Source: Paraglaciecola sp. MB-3u-78 (lineage in GTDB: Bacteria > Pseudomonadota > Gammaproteobacteria > Enterobacterales > Alteromonadaceae). Taken from it: a stretch of DNA of 64,000 nucleotides. The position numbers were made by a program, and so were the translations under genes. Shown here piece by piece: positions 28,175-36,844 of the stretch. The number at the start of each line of letters is the position of its first letter. The stretch's first letter is position 1. The DNA is taken from contig NZ_PJCF01000004.1 in the NCBI RefSeq assembly GCF_002835935.1, forward strand, positions 806,001 through 870,000. Direction: 5' to 3'. The notes beneath the pieces were generated by a model. That model did not search any database. It had not been told where the DNA came from and saw only the letters and a list, made by a program, of their open reading frames with translations.

Positions 28175-29152
28175 CTAAAAATTGACGGTACGTTTTATCG
28201 CTTCGAAAGTTTTAAGATGATCCGGCATATATTCTTTTTCATGGGCCAACGGATATGGGGTATCTAACCCACAAACTCGACAAATAGGAGACTCAAGGTG
28301 AAGAAAACACTTTTCTTGTACACTTGCTGCTATTTCACTAGCAAAACCAGCTGTTAGAGGTGCTTCGTGATTGATCAATAACCGCCCCGTTTTCTCAACT
28401 GAACTGCATACTGTCTCAATGTCCCAAGGTAATATGCTCTGTAAGTCAATCACCTCACAAGAGATGCCTTGTTCTTGAGCCATGGCCGCCGCTTTTTCTA
28501 TAATTTCAACTTGTGCGCCCCAAGCTAACAAAGTGATATCAGTGCCTTCTTTAACGATATCAGCTTTTCCAAGAGGTAACTGGTAATCCTCTTCAGGTAC
28601 TTCACCTACTGATGCACGGTATAAACGTTTAGGCTCCATAAATAACACTGGGTTGTCATCACGAATTGACGCTAGCAACAATCCCTTTGCCTGATATGGA
28701 TTACGAGGAATAACCACCTTAAGACCTGGTACATGAGCAAAAAATGCCTCTGGTGACTGAGAATGATAAAGCCCACCTGCTATTCCGCCGCCGTAAGGCG
28801 TGCGAATAGTGAGTGTACCGCATGAAAACTGGCCGCCAGAACGATAACGGAACTTTGCCGTTTCGTTCACAATTTGATCAAAAGCAGGGAAAATATAATC
28901 AGCGAACTGGATTTCAGCAACAGGGACTGATCCTTGTGAGGCAAGGCCAGTAGCAAAACCTATGATGCCTTGTTCGGTTAAAGGGGTATTAAAACACCGG
29001 CCTTTTCCAAATGTTTGTTGTAGGTTACTCGTGGCTCTAAATACACCACCAAAGTGCCCCACGTCTTCACCAAACACCATGACTTTTTCGTCATCATTCA
29101 TGGCTGTGATTAGTGCATTATTCACAGCTTGCAGCATATTCATAGTCGCCAT
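28175..29152 (-). CDS. bkdA2: branched-chain 2-oxoacid dehydrogenase E1 beta subunit
   Basis: The 325-residue protein is the beta chain of the thiamine-diphosphate E1 that decarboxylates the 2-oxoacids of Leu, Ile and Val. Typical stretches are [61 protein letters not shown] and [23 protein letters not shown]. The gene starts one base after the bkdA1 stop with a GGGAG ribosome site in the preceding codons, so the two subunits are translationally linked. Confidence 0.96.
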   Translation of the reverse strand: MATMNMLQAVNNALITAMNDDEKVMVFGEDVGHFGGVFRATSNLQQTFGKGRCFNTPLTEQGIIGFATGLASQGSVPVAEIQFADYIFPAFDQIVNETAKFRYRSGGQFSCGTLTIRTPYGGGIAGGLYHSQSPEAFFAHVPGLKVVIPRNPYQAKGLLLASIRDDNPVLFMEPKRLYRASVGEVPEEDYQLPLGKADIVKEGTDITLLAWGAQVEIIEKAAAMAQEQGISCEVIDLQSILPWDIETVCSSVEKTGRLLINHEAPLTAGFASEIAASVQEKCFLHLESPICRVCGLDTPYPLAHEKEYMPDHLKTFEAIKRTVNF

Positions 29153-29153
29153 G

Positions 29154-30338
29154 TCATGATCTCCCTGACGTTTTTGGATATGCTTCTGGATACATATCTA
29201 TATGTGTTTTTAACTCAGCTAATTGTGCCTTTAAGTGCCATGGAGGTGTGTCATACACATCTTCAATGATTTGTTCAATCGGACATACAGGTACTTGTTC
29301 AGCAAGTTTTAGCTCTTTTAAAATATCTTGTCTGGTTTGCTCAATAAAAGCTAGGTTGTGTTTTTCATCCAACCAGCCTTTGGATTGCATCCATGTTTTA
29401 AATCGTGTTACGGGATCTTTTAACTGCCAGCTCCCCTCCTCGTCTTTTGAACGGTAACTTGTTGGATCATCAGACGTGGAATGTGCTGCTAACCTATATG
29501 TCATCGCTTCTATAAGGACTGGGCACTGGTGTGCTAATGCTAATTCTCTGGCTGTTTGGGTGGCAGCGTAAACAGCTAACACATCATTACCATCCACACG
29601 GATAGTTCTGACCCCGTAACCTAACCCTCTAGAGGCAATACCATCACCTTTAAACTGTTCTTCTGAAGGAGTTGAAATGGCGTAGCCATTATTTCGACAG
29701 AAAAAGATAACGGGACAACTCAGTACCGCTGCCATGTTAAGTCCAGCATGAAAATCACCCTCAGAGGCGGCGCCCTCACCAAAATAACAAATAGTGACAG
29801 CTTCAAGTCCGGCCATCTTCTGACCATAAGCATAACCACTTGCTTGGGGGATCTGTGTGCCTAAGGGAGAAGAGATAGTCATAAAATTAAGGGGTTTAGA
29901 TCCATAATGGATCGGCATTTGCCTACCTTTGTTCAGCTCATTTTGATTACTGAACATTTGGTCCATAAATTCTTTACTCGTAAACCCTCTATAAGCCAAT
30001 GCACCTTGCTCACGATATTGAGACATTATCATATCTTGAGGTTCTAGTGCGGCGGCACTGGCTACTGTTGAAGCTTCTTCACCGGTACAGGCAAGATAAA
30101 AACTGATCCGACCCTGGCGCTGTGCGGCCACCATCCTTTCATCCAACAATCGGACATATTGCATGGTCTGTAGGACTTTCAGCCCTAGTTGTTGGGTAAT
30201 AGTGGGTAATTCTGCTTGAGGGTGCAGCGTACCGTCTGGTTGTAAAACTTGCAGCATTGGAATATCAATCAGGCCATTTTCAATAACGTTAACCTGATGA
30301 ACCAGTCCAATATTAGCTAAATGATTTCTATCTTTCAT
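29154..30338 (-). CDS. bkdA1: branched-chain 2-oxoacid dehydrogenase E1 alpha subunit
   Basis: The 394-residue alpha chain carries the thiamine-diphosphate binding motif [20 protein letters not shown] followed by RNNGYAIS, and the phosphoryl-loop-like [11 protein letters not shown]. It pairs with BkdA2 to form the E1 decarboxylase. It is the first gene of the bkd operon, preceded by an AT-rich 274-bp region with two palindromes that may be operator sites. Confidence 0.96.
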   Translation of the reverse strand: MKDRNHLANIGLVHQVNVIENGLIDIPMLQVLQPDGTLHPQAELPTITQQLGLKVLQTMQYVRLLDERMVAAQRQGRISFYLACTGEEASTVASAAALEPQDMIMSQYREQGALAYRGFTSKEFMDQMFSNQNELNKGRQMPIHYGSKPLNFMTISSPLGTQIPQASGYAYGQKMAGLEAVTICYFGEGAASEGDFHAGLNMAAVLSCPVIFFCRNNGYAISTPSEEQFKGDGIASRGLGYGVRTIRVDGNDVLAVYAATQTARELALAHQCPVLIEAMTYRLAAHSTSDDPTSYRSKDEEGSWQLKDPVTRFKTWMQSKGWLDEKHNLAFIEQTRQDILKELKLAEQVPVCPIEQIIEDVYDTPPWHLKAQLAELKTHIDMYPEAYPKTSGRS

Positions 30339-30354
30339 TTATCAACCTATGGCA

Positions 30355-30418
30355 AAACAAACTAAATTTTTCGTTTGTTTATAAATTGTAATTAGGTTGT
30401 TAATTCTAAATTAGAATT
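30355..30418. promoter_or_regulatory. Two palindromes upstream of the bkd operon
   Basis: AAACAAAC/GTTTGTTT arms lie at 30355-30362 and 30373-30380, and AATTCTAA/TTAGAATT arms flank a single central A at 30402-30418. They are 17-80 bp upstream of the bkdA1 start. The second is a good candidate operator for a regulator of branched-chain catabolism; no regulator gene lies beside it. Confidence 0.5.
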
Positions 30419-30612
30419 GAAAAATTGGCGTTGCCAATTAGCTTATTTAAGGATAAAAAAAGAAATGAAACCCATAATTAGAGATAATAAAGATGATGAA
30501 TGTCCTAGTACTACTTAGTGATTATACTGCACGTAGTGTGACGAATAATATACTCTTAGGGGTAAATGCTGTATTAATTTTTACTAGACCACATATTATT
30601 CTATAAATATTT

Positions 30613-33480
30613 TTAAAACTCATACATTCCCCGTAGATAGTAAAAACCACCATTAATTCCTATAGGTGAGGTGGCTGGGTATAACGCACCCGCTTCACCA
30701 CTGAATGGGTTATTGTCTGGGCGGTTATCAAATAAGTTTTTTGCGCCTATTGAGAGTGTAAAGTTGGCCTTGTATTGATAACTGATATCAACATCTAGCG
30801 TTATCTCTGAGCCTGCGACAATATCTAATCCTGCAGCTGCATCTAAATGATCTTCATAAAATCCATCGTAGAAATTGAGTCTGAAATTATTCGTTAATTT
30901 TTTAAAAGATTGCTTCAAAGACAAACTAGCTCGTTGCGCTGGTAGATTATTTTCAATCATTTTTATACGCTGTTGAGTGAGGTTTGACTCTACATATGTT
31001 GAGCCATCAGAATCAACTCTATTATATAAGGTGACTCTATCAACGACAGTATCAGTCCAGTTATAATTAAACATAAAACGGCTTTGAGTATTAAATATGT
31101 AGGTTTCGTAATTTATCACCAAGTCTAAACCTTGAGTGGTTGAATCAAAGTCATTAGTAAAATATTTCGCACTTCCATAACTGGTAGCTTCTGTTATGCC
31201 TGCAGCCACTAGAGTTTGAATATCCTCTTGACTTAAGGTTAATGCCGAAGTGGTACTGATTCGATCGAAAAGTTGGATATAGAAGTAGTCCAAAGTGAAA
31301 TAGAACCGCTTAGCTATTTTTCCGACTATGCCAAAACTTGTATTGAGAGATTCTTCGGGACGAAGCGGTGTAGCGCCAAGTTGAATAGAAATTGCGTTGG
31401 TGGGTGGTAATGTCGCTTGGTCTTCTAAACCATTGGCTGAAAAAGCCGTTGTCACGTTAACAACGTTGCTTTGGCCTACTGTTGGAGCCTTAAACCCTGT
31501 ACTCATTGACCCACGTAATGTCAGCGACTCATTCAATATCATTCGCGCAGACAGTTTTCCATCAAATGTAGCACCAAAATCACTAAAATCTTCATACCGT
31601 GCGGCAAGACCAAATAAAAATGCATCGCTCATATGTACTTCAAAGTCTGTGTAGAATGCCCAATTTCCACGACTCCATTCACCCGATGATTGAGGGTTAT
31701 ATCCAGGAAAACCGTTTGATCCAACGCCAAAGCCTTGAGACAAACCAGTATTAGGATCAAACGCTAAGTCACCTAACGCATAAGAAGCCAAATCCCCTTC
31801 TTTTTGTCGATAACTTTCTTTCCTCCATTCAAGGCCTGTGGCAAAATTTATCGTATATTTTTCATCTATATTAAATTGTTTAAACAGATCTAAATTAACA
31901 TTTTTTTCTAGTTGGCTGGCTAAACCCGGGTTAAAAGAAAAAGGAGTGTTTGGACCTAAAGATGGGTTAACTGTGCGACTTATCTGGTAATCAATTTCAG
32001 AATATCCAACACCCACACTCAGATCGTAATCCCACGCAGAGGATGTTTGACCTTTAATACCTAACACCCAAGATGCATCGCTTATTGTACCGCCAAATAG
32101 TGGAGTAAATCCGCCAGGTAATATTTCATTAAATGAAAAACAGTTTTGCCCTAATGCTGTAGATTTATCCGCAATAAGTAGAAAATTACTATCGTCTAAT
32201 ACATTGTTATCAGTTATGGGTATTTCTGGGCAACTAATGCCTTGACCAGTCCCGTCTAAGTCAGCAACCAATAATGTGGGTGCACTATTTTTATCTGTTG
32301 TACCTTCAAATAAGCCGTCTCGGGTATGTGGATTACGAAAATAGAACCCTCCTTGTATTTTTCTTTGGGCTAGATTACTGAATGAATAAATTTGGTTACT
32401 GGTATTAAGCTGGTATCCCATATTAATTAAAGACTTAATATTATAGTTTACCTCCGGACTACCCCAAACCTGTGCTGGATTGGCCACGTATTCATTTCCT
32501 GCCTCAGATAACGCCAACGCATCGTCTCGTTGTACACTTCTATCTGTGGCTCCTTGCTGTTTAAATTCTGTACTTATATTAATAAAACCATTGCTACCAA
32601 GTGGTAACCCAAGGTTGCCTTGAATTTGTAGTAATTCCCCATCACCCTCAGAGAATTGACCTAATCTAACATCGACCATACCTCCTTCATCATTGTCATT
32701 AAGCACAAAATTAATCACACCCGCAATTGCATCAGAGCCGTATTGCGCTGCAGCACCATCACGCAGCACTTCAATTTGTTGTAAAGATGACGCCGGTATA
32801 TTTGATATATCAACACCTTGTGCTCCATCTGATAAACCGCCACCTAAAAACGTGATAGCTGAAGATCTATGGCGTCTTTTACCATTTACTAGAATCAAGG
32901 TATGGTCAGAAGCCATACCTCTTAAGTTGGCAGGGCGCACTAAACTGGATGCGTCATTTATAGGTTGATCATTAACGTTAAAAGATGGCACTAAAGTAGC
33001 AAGCATAGAAATAATATCCGTATCCCCCTGCTGGATAAATTCAGCGACCCCAATAATGTCTAGTGGGACGGGGGAATCAATTATTGAGCGAGGTGCTGAT
33101 CTTGTTCCTACTACTGCAATCTTTTCCATTTCAATTGAGGAAAATACATTTTGAGTTGTCTTTGTTGCGGCTAAATTCATCAGTCCAATACGCTCAAATT
33201 GAATAATCGCTTTTACACTCAGTCCTTTTTCATCTTTTATTGGGTATAACCCTGTGCCTTCTAGCAATTTAACTAAGCCTAATTCAACAGTGTAATTACC
33301 GTTTAAACCGTTAGTCACTTCATGCTCTGCAAGTTCGACAGGAAATAAAAGCGTAGAATTAGCTTGTTTGGCAAATAAAATAAGCGCTTTATCTGCCGCT
33401 TGAGGAGGAATATCGAACTGATATTTATTCTCTGCAGATGACTGAAATGAAATAATTATTAATAAAACGAGTAAACGCAT
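30613..33480 (-). CDS. TonB-dependent receptor with N-terminal STN signalling domain (FecA type)
   Basis: The 955-residue protein is an outer-membrane TonB-dependent transporter. After a short signal peptide (to about residue 16) comes an STN domain (about 20-95, FDIPPQAADKALILFAKQANSTLLFP), then the plug (VNGKRRHRSSAITFLGGG, AAQYGSDAIAGVINFVL) and a 22-strand-type barrel ending in aromatic Phe. The STN domain and the FecR and sigma genes immediately upstream (110 bp) make it a trans-envelope signalling receptor. Substrate is unknown. The two neighbouring receptors share its plug sequence but lack the STN domain. Confidence 0.93.
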   Translation of the reverse strand: MRLLVLLIIISFQSSAENKYQFDIPPQAADKALILFAKQANSTLLFPVELAEHEVTNGLNGNYTVELGLVKLLEGTGLYPIKDEKGLSVKAIIQFERIGLMNLAATKTTQNVFSSIEMEKIAVVGTRSAPRSIIDSPVPLDIIGVAEFIQQGDTDIISMLATLVPSFNVNDQPINDASSLVRPANLRGMASDHTLILVNGKRRHRSSAITFLGGGLSDGAQGVDISNIPASSLQQIEVLRDGAAAQYGSDAIAGVINFVLNDNDEGGMVDVRLGQFSEGDGELLQIQGNLGLPLGSNGFINISTEFKQQGATDRSVQRDDALALSEAGNEYVANPAQVWGSPEVNYNIKSLINMGYQLNTSNQIYSFSNLAQRKIQGGFYFRNPHTRDGLFEGTTDKNSAPTLLVADLDGTGQGISCPEIPITDNNVLDDSNFLLIADKSTALGQNCFSFNEILPGGFTPLFGGTISDASWVLGIKGQTSSAWDYDLSVGVGYSEIDYQISRTVNPSLGPNTPFSFNPGLASQLEKNVNLDLFKQFNIDEKYTINFATGLEWRKESYRQKEGDLASYALGDLAFDPNTGLSQGFGVGSNGFPGYNPQSSGEWSRGNWAFYTDFEVHMSDAFLFGLAARYEDFSDFGATFDGKLSARMILNESLTLRGSMSTGFKAPTVGQSNVVNVTTAFSANGLEDQATLPPTNAISIQLGATPLRPEESLNTSFGIVGKIAKRFYFTLDYFYIQLFDRISTTSALTLSQEDIQTLVAAGITEATSYGSAKYFTNDFDSTTQGLDLVINYETYIFNTQSRFMFNYNWTDTVVDRVTLYNRVDSDGSTYVESNLTQQRIKMIENNLPAQRASLSLKQSFKKLTNNFRLNFYDGFYEDHLDAAAGLDIVAGSEITLDVDISYQYKANFTLSIGAKNLFDNRPDNNPFSGEAGALYPATSPIGINGGFYYLRGMYEF

Positions 33481-33590
33481 ATAATCACAGATAAATCTGG
33501 CAACAATTTGCAGTTTAGCACGTATATTTTTTTTAGAAAATGGCTAGCTAAAGCGAATACAATAGCCTTATTTGTTTAGTTAAAAATCAG

Positions 33591-34643
33591 CTACAGACCG
33601 GATGACAACACTATGGTTTGGTCATCACGTTTTGAGTAAATAATATTAAAATTGTTTTCAAGTGCAAACAATAACCCTTGAATATCACCCGCTTTGAAGT
33701 AACCCGCGACCCTTCTCTTTTTTACTTTTTCATCTGCTAAAGTAAAATTGATTGATGTATAACGGCTTATTTCCTTAAGTGCCTCAGCTAAAGGTTCACC
33801 GTGAAAAACCAACATCCCCTGCTGCCAGGCTAAATCACTCTGGATCTGCTCATTAGACACCGTCAATTCTTGAATTGATTGCTGACTAATAATTGCCTTT
33901 TGACCCGCATTCATTAACTCACCAGCCCCATCAAGTGGGTGGGACAACTCAGTAATAGTTGAAGTACCATTGTGCTGTTGTTTATTTTTGACTAACACTT
34001 TTCCATCAGTCACCAATAACTCTACATTTTTGGCGCTGGTTATTTGAACGTTAAATGCAGTTCCTACGGCGGTCACTGTATTATCACCAGCCTTAACAAT
34101 AAATGGACGTAACTCATCATGGGCCACGTCAAAGTGTGCTTCACCACGAAGTAGATGTATATCTCTGCGAGTGTCAGAAAAATCAACCAAGATCGCACTA
34201 TCAGTATTTAAGTGGATCAAAGAGCCATCTGCTAACGAAAGCTTGTGTTGTTCACCTACAGATGTTTCAGCATTCAGCACCAACAAGGATGGGTCGGCTA
34301 TGGAAGACATCATTTGCGAGTTGACTAACCATACTAAACAGCTAACAAAAACTATGGCTAAGCTTGCAGCAATCCCAAAGGTTCTTTTGTTTGCAAATAT
34401 ATTCGTATGGCGTTCGTTATTGGCTCGTAATGGAAATAAAGTACTTAATTCATTTAATACACTTAGTTCGTCCCATGTTTGGGCAACATCAAATAGACAT
34501 TGTCTATGTGTTTTACTGATATTCACCCAATCAGAAAATGCACTTTCCTCGTTCTCACTCAACCCACGGTCGAATCGACTAATCCATTCACAGGCTTGCT
34601 GTTGAATATCTTGCTTACTACTAAATTCCTGAACATTATTCAT
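33591..34643 (-). CDS. FecR-family anti-sigma factor / transmembrane sensor
   Basis: The 350-residue product has the FecR layout: a cytoplasmic N-terminal DUF4880 segment (ACEWISRFDRGLSENEESAFSDWV), one membrane segment (FGIAASLAIVFVSCLVWLV), a periplasmic FecR domain (ETSVGEQHKLSLADGSLIHLNTDSAILVDFS) and a C-terminal DUF4974-like STN-binding region (NNFNIIYSKRDDQTIVL). It would hold the ECF sigma factor until the receptor's STN domain signals. Its start overlaps the sigma stop by 4 bp (ATGA), so the two are co-translated. Confidence 0.93.
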   Translation of the reverse strand: MNNVQEFSSKQDIQQQACEWISRFDRGLSENEESAFSDWVNISKTHRQCLFDVAQTWDELSVLNELSTLFPLRANNERHTNIFANKRTFGIAASLAIVFVSCLVWLVNSQMMSSIADPSLLVLNAETSVGEQHKLSLADGSLIHLNTDSAILVDFSDTRRDIHLLRGEAHFDVAHDELRPFIVKAGDNTVTAVGTAFNVQITSAKNVELLVTDGKVLVKNKQQHNGTSTITELSHPLDGAGELMNAGQKAIISQQSIQELTVSNEQIQSDLAWQQGMLVFHGEPLAEALKEISRYTSINFTLADEKVKKRRVAGYFKAGDIQGLLFALENNFNIIYSKRDDQTIVLSSGL

Positions 34644-35200
34644 TTATTAACTGATTCACTGTGTTTTACTGCCGAAGCAGTTTGTTTCAAGTCAGAATTG
34701 ACTAATCGCTGCAAATACAATGAACATTGCAATAACCCTTTCGCCACATGTTTTTCAACTGTGCTTTCGCTTAACCCAATATAACTAGCGATATCTTTCT
34801 GGCTCATGCCATAGACTTTTTTCAATAAGAAAACGCGTTTGACTTCAACAGATAATGTATCTGTGGCTCGGCAGAAATTTAAAAACCGTTCTTTACTTTC
34901 AACCTGACTTTCCAAACTCTTACTGGTTAAATCACTAGGCAAACTTTGCATATCATCTAGCGACTGGTTTTTTTGGGCGCTAGCTCTTGAAACATGATTA
35001 AGGGCTAGATTTTTAGCAGTTGTCAGCATATACGTTCTTTCGTATGTTATTTCTTGCTTTAGTTCAGCCTCATAACTTTTAACGAAGGTTTCTTGTACGA
35101 TATCTTCAATATCATCACTGTGAACAATGCCACCGATCACTCTTATTAATTGAGTTCGGCATTTGAAATATGTCTGTTCTAGTGTCGATTTTCTTATCAT
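34640..35200 (-). CDS. FecI-like ECF RNA polymerase sigma factor
   Basis: The 186-residue protein is an extracytoplasmic-function sigma factor. The region-2 part shows DIEDIVQETFVKSYEAEL and TYMLTTAKNLALNHVSRA, and region 4 shows EVKRVFLLKKVYGMSQKDIASYIGLSESTVEKHVAKGL, a clear helix-turn-helix. It is in front of and overlapping the fecR gene, and the STN receptor follows, so it most likely directs transcription of the receptor once released. The recognised promoter is not identified here. Confidence 0.94.
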   Translation of the reverse strand: MIRKSTLEQTYFKCRTQLIRVIGGIVHSDDIEDIVQETFVKSYEAELKQEITYERTYMLTTAKNLALNHVSRASAQKNQSLDDMQSLPSDLTSKSLESQVESKERFLNFCRATDTLSVEVKRVFLLKKVYGMSQKDIASYIGLSESTVEKHVAKGLLQCSLYLQRLVNSDLKQTASAVKHSESVNK

Positions 35201-35324
35201 TTTAGCTATATATGCTCTGTAAGGGGTTAATTACAGTGTTTGTTAATTTGTGACTTATTTAACATTAACACTTCACCAAAAGTCGAATAACATATAAGTC
35301 GCAATTGGGTTCTGGAGTAAATCA

Positions 35325-36794
35325 TTAACCATATTCACTATCGGTAAATTGGCTTAGATGATCTGCATAATTGTACCAGTTGTTAATGGGTGTTGAACTC
35401 ATTGGCCGCCTCACTTGGATATTACTTAAGGTTTTTACCACTTTATTGACCTCTGGGGACTTGGATTCAACCATTTGTGAAGGTAACCCACAAAATTCTA
35501 GGATATCTTTGATAGTCTGATCTTTATTTACAACCAGTTGTTCGTAACTAACTTCATGTATAAATTCAGGTAATTGAGTGTTCCAGAATGCCATCAAGTC
35601 TGCATACAAAGTGTGATATTGCTTAAATTCATTTAATGAACAAAGATAAGGTTCATTTTGAGCAAAATAATTTCGGTAAATAGATAAGGCTACATCAGGT
35701 AAATTGCGCTTAAGATGCAGTACTTTAGCATTTGGAAATAATTTGTAAATCAAACCTATTGACTGAAAATTGGCAGGTAACTTATCAATCACATAACCTT
35801 TACCATTTGCATTAACAGACATTTTTTGTAGGTATATTTGTGCGGCAGCATTTAATTGTTCACTACTGATGTTAATCATCGAGTAAGGATAATGTGATTT
35901 CGTTTTACTAAATAAAAAGGCTGCCACTTCACGGCTTAAATAAGGTACTTCACCAGCAGAGGAGATATCCTGATGCTCGGTTAATAAATGCTCAAGTAAG
36001 GTCGAGCCGGTTCTTGGTAAACCAAGAATAAAAATAGGTGTAATCTCAGTGAAAACGTTGTTTTTGGCGGAGCAACTGCATATTGATAAAACATGTTCTG
36101 ACGCGGTTGTTTTAACTTCTTGGAAAAAACTTTTCAGCTCAGATGTTTTAAAATTGCAAAGCTCAATTTGAAGTAGATTAGCACGTTCAAAGTGATGCCA
36201 GGCTTGATGGTAGTTTTGTATGCCATGGAATACATTACCCAGAGCATAATGAAGAGCGGTTGCCTCTTGAGATGTAATGTTTATTTGCTTTAAGCGCTCT
36301 TCAAGTAAAGGTAAATATTGATCGGAGTGACTCTCAAGGCGAGTGAGTTCTAGCAGTGCATATGATGCGATTGGATCTGTTGTTAACTGAATAACCGTTC
36401 TAAAGGCATATTGCCCTTTAGCTAAATCTCCCAAAATGATGTATTGCAGACCCAAGTGGTAATGGACCATTGCATTGTTGGGCAAATGATTTGCTGCATA
36501 CTCCAGTGCGGTTAACCCATCAATTTCAGAATTGACCCCATTAAATGCCTCAGACAAGTGGATGAGGGGAAACGCTTCATTAGGTAACAACTCACAACTC
36601 TTGGTCAGAAAAGACACGGCTTTGTCAAATTGTTGAACTTCCAAAGCTATGACACCCATGCCTAAATAGGCCTTACCACATTCTGGATGACTGATTATTG
36701 CTTGCGTATATAAACGTTCAGCTTGTACTAAATCACCCATTTTAAAAAAATCTGCAGCTTGTTGTAGTTTTGACAAACTCTTCAACTTAACCAT
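35325..36794 (-). CDS. TPR-repeat sulfotransferase-family protein
   Basis: The 489-residue protein has TPR repeats in the N-terminal 210 residues (AADFFKMGDLVQAERLYTQAI, AYLGMGVIALEVQQFDKAVSFL) and a C-terminal sulfotransferase domain. The 5'-PAPS binding loop is at about 255-266 (FILGLPRTGSTL) and the PAPS-contacting RNYFAQNEPY region lies further on. No signal peptide or membrane segment is seen. It lies between two TonB receptors and the FecI/FecR pair; it follows the second receptor's terminator by 21 bp. The acceptor is unknown: such genes often sit beside TonB receptors in Alteromonadales. Confidence 0.9.
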   Translation of the reverse strand: MVKLKSLSKLQQAADFFKMGDLVQAERLYTQAIISHPECGKAYLGMGVIALEVQQFDKAVSFLTKSCELLPNEAFPLIHLSEAFNGVNSEIDGLTALEYAANHLPNNAMVHYHLGLQYIILGDLAKGQYAFRTVIQLTTDPIASYALLELTRLESHSDQYLPLLEERLKQINITSQEATALHYALGNVFHGIQNYHQAWHHFERANLLQIELCNFKTSELKSFFQEVKTTASEHVLSICSCSAKNNVFTEITPIFILGLPRTGSTLLEHLLTEHQDISSAGEVPYLSREVAAFLFSKTKSHYPYSMINISSEQLNAAAQIYLQKMSVNANGKGYVIDKLPANFQSIGLIYKLFPNAKVLHLKRNLPDVALSIYRNYFAQNEPYLCSLNEFKQYHTLYADLMAFWNTQLPEFIHEVSYEQLVVNKDQTIKDILEFCGLPSQMVESKSPEVNKVVKTLSNIQVRRPMSSTPINNWYNYADHLSQFTDSEYG

Positions 36795-36814
36795 AATAAA
36801 AAGAATTTAAAAAT

Positions 36815-36837
36815 GGCCCTACCGATTAGGTAAGGCC
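36815..36837 (-). terminator. Terminator between the second TonB receptor and the TPR-sulfotransferase gene
   Basis: A 9-bp stem GGCCCTACC/GGTAAGGCC (one G-U pair on the minus strand) with a 5-nt loop is followed by TTTTT on the minus strand. It lies 7 bp past the receptor stop and 21 bp before the sulfotransferase gene. Confidence 0.75.
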
Positions 36838-36844
36838 GTTATAC

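Noticed and set aside
34171-34605. Plus-strand 144-residue frame opposite fecR
   Set aside because: Antisense shadow of a gene with clear FecR domains.
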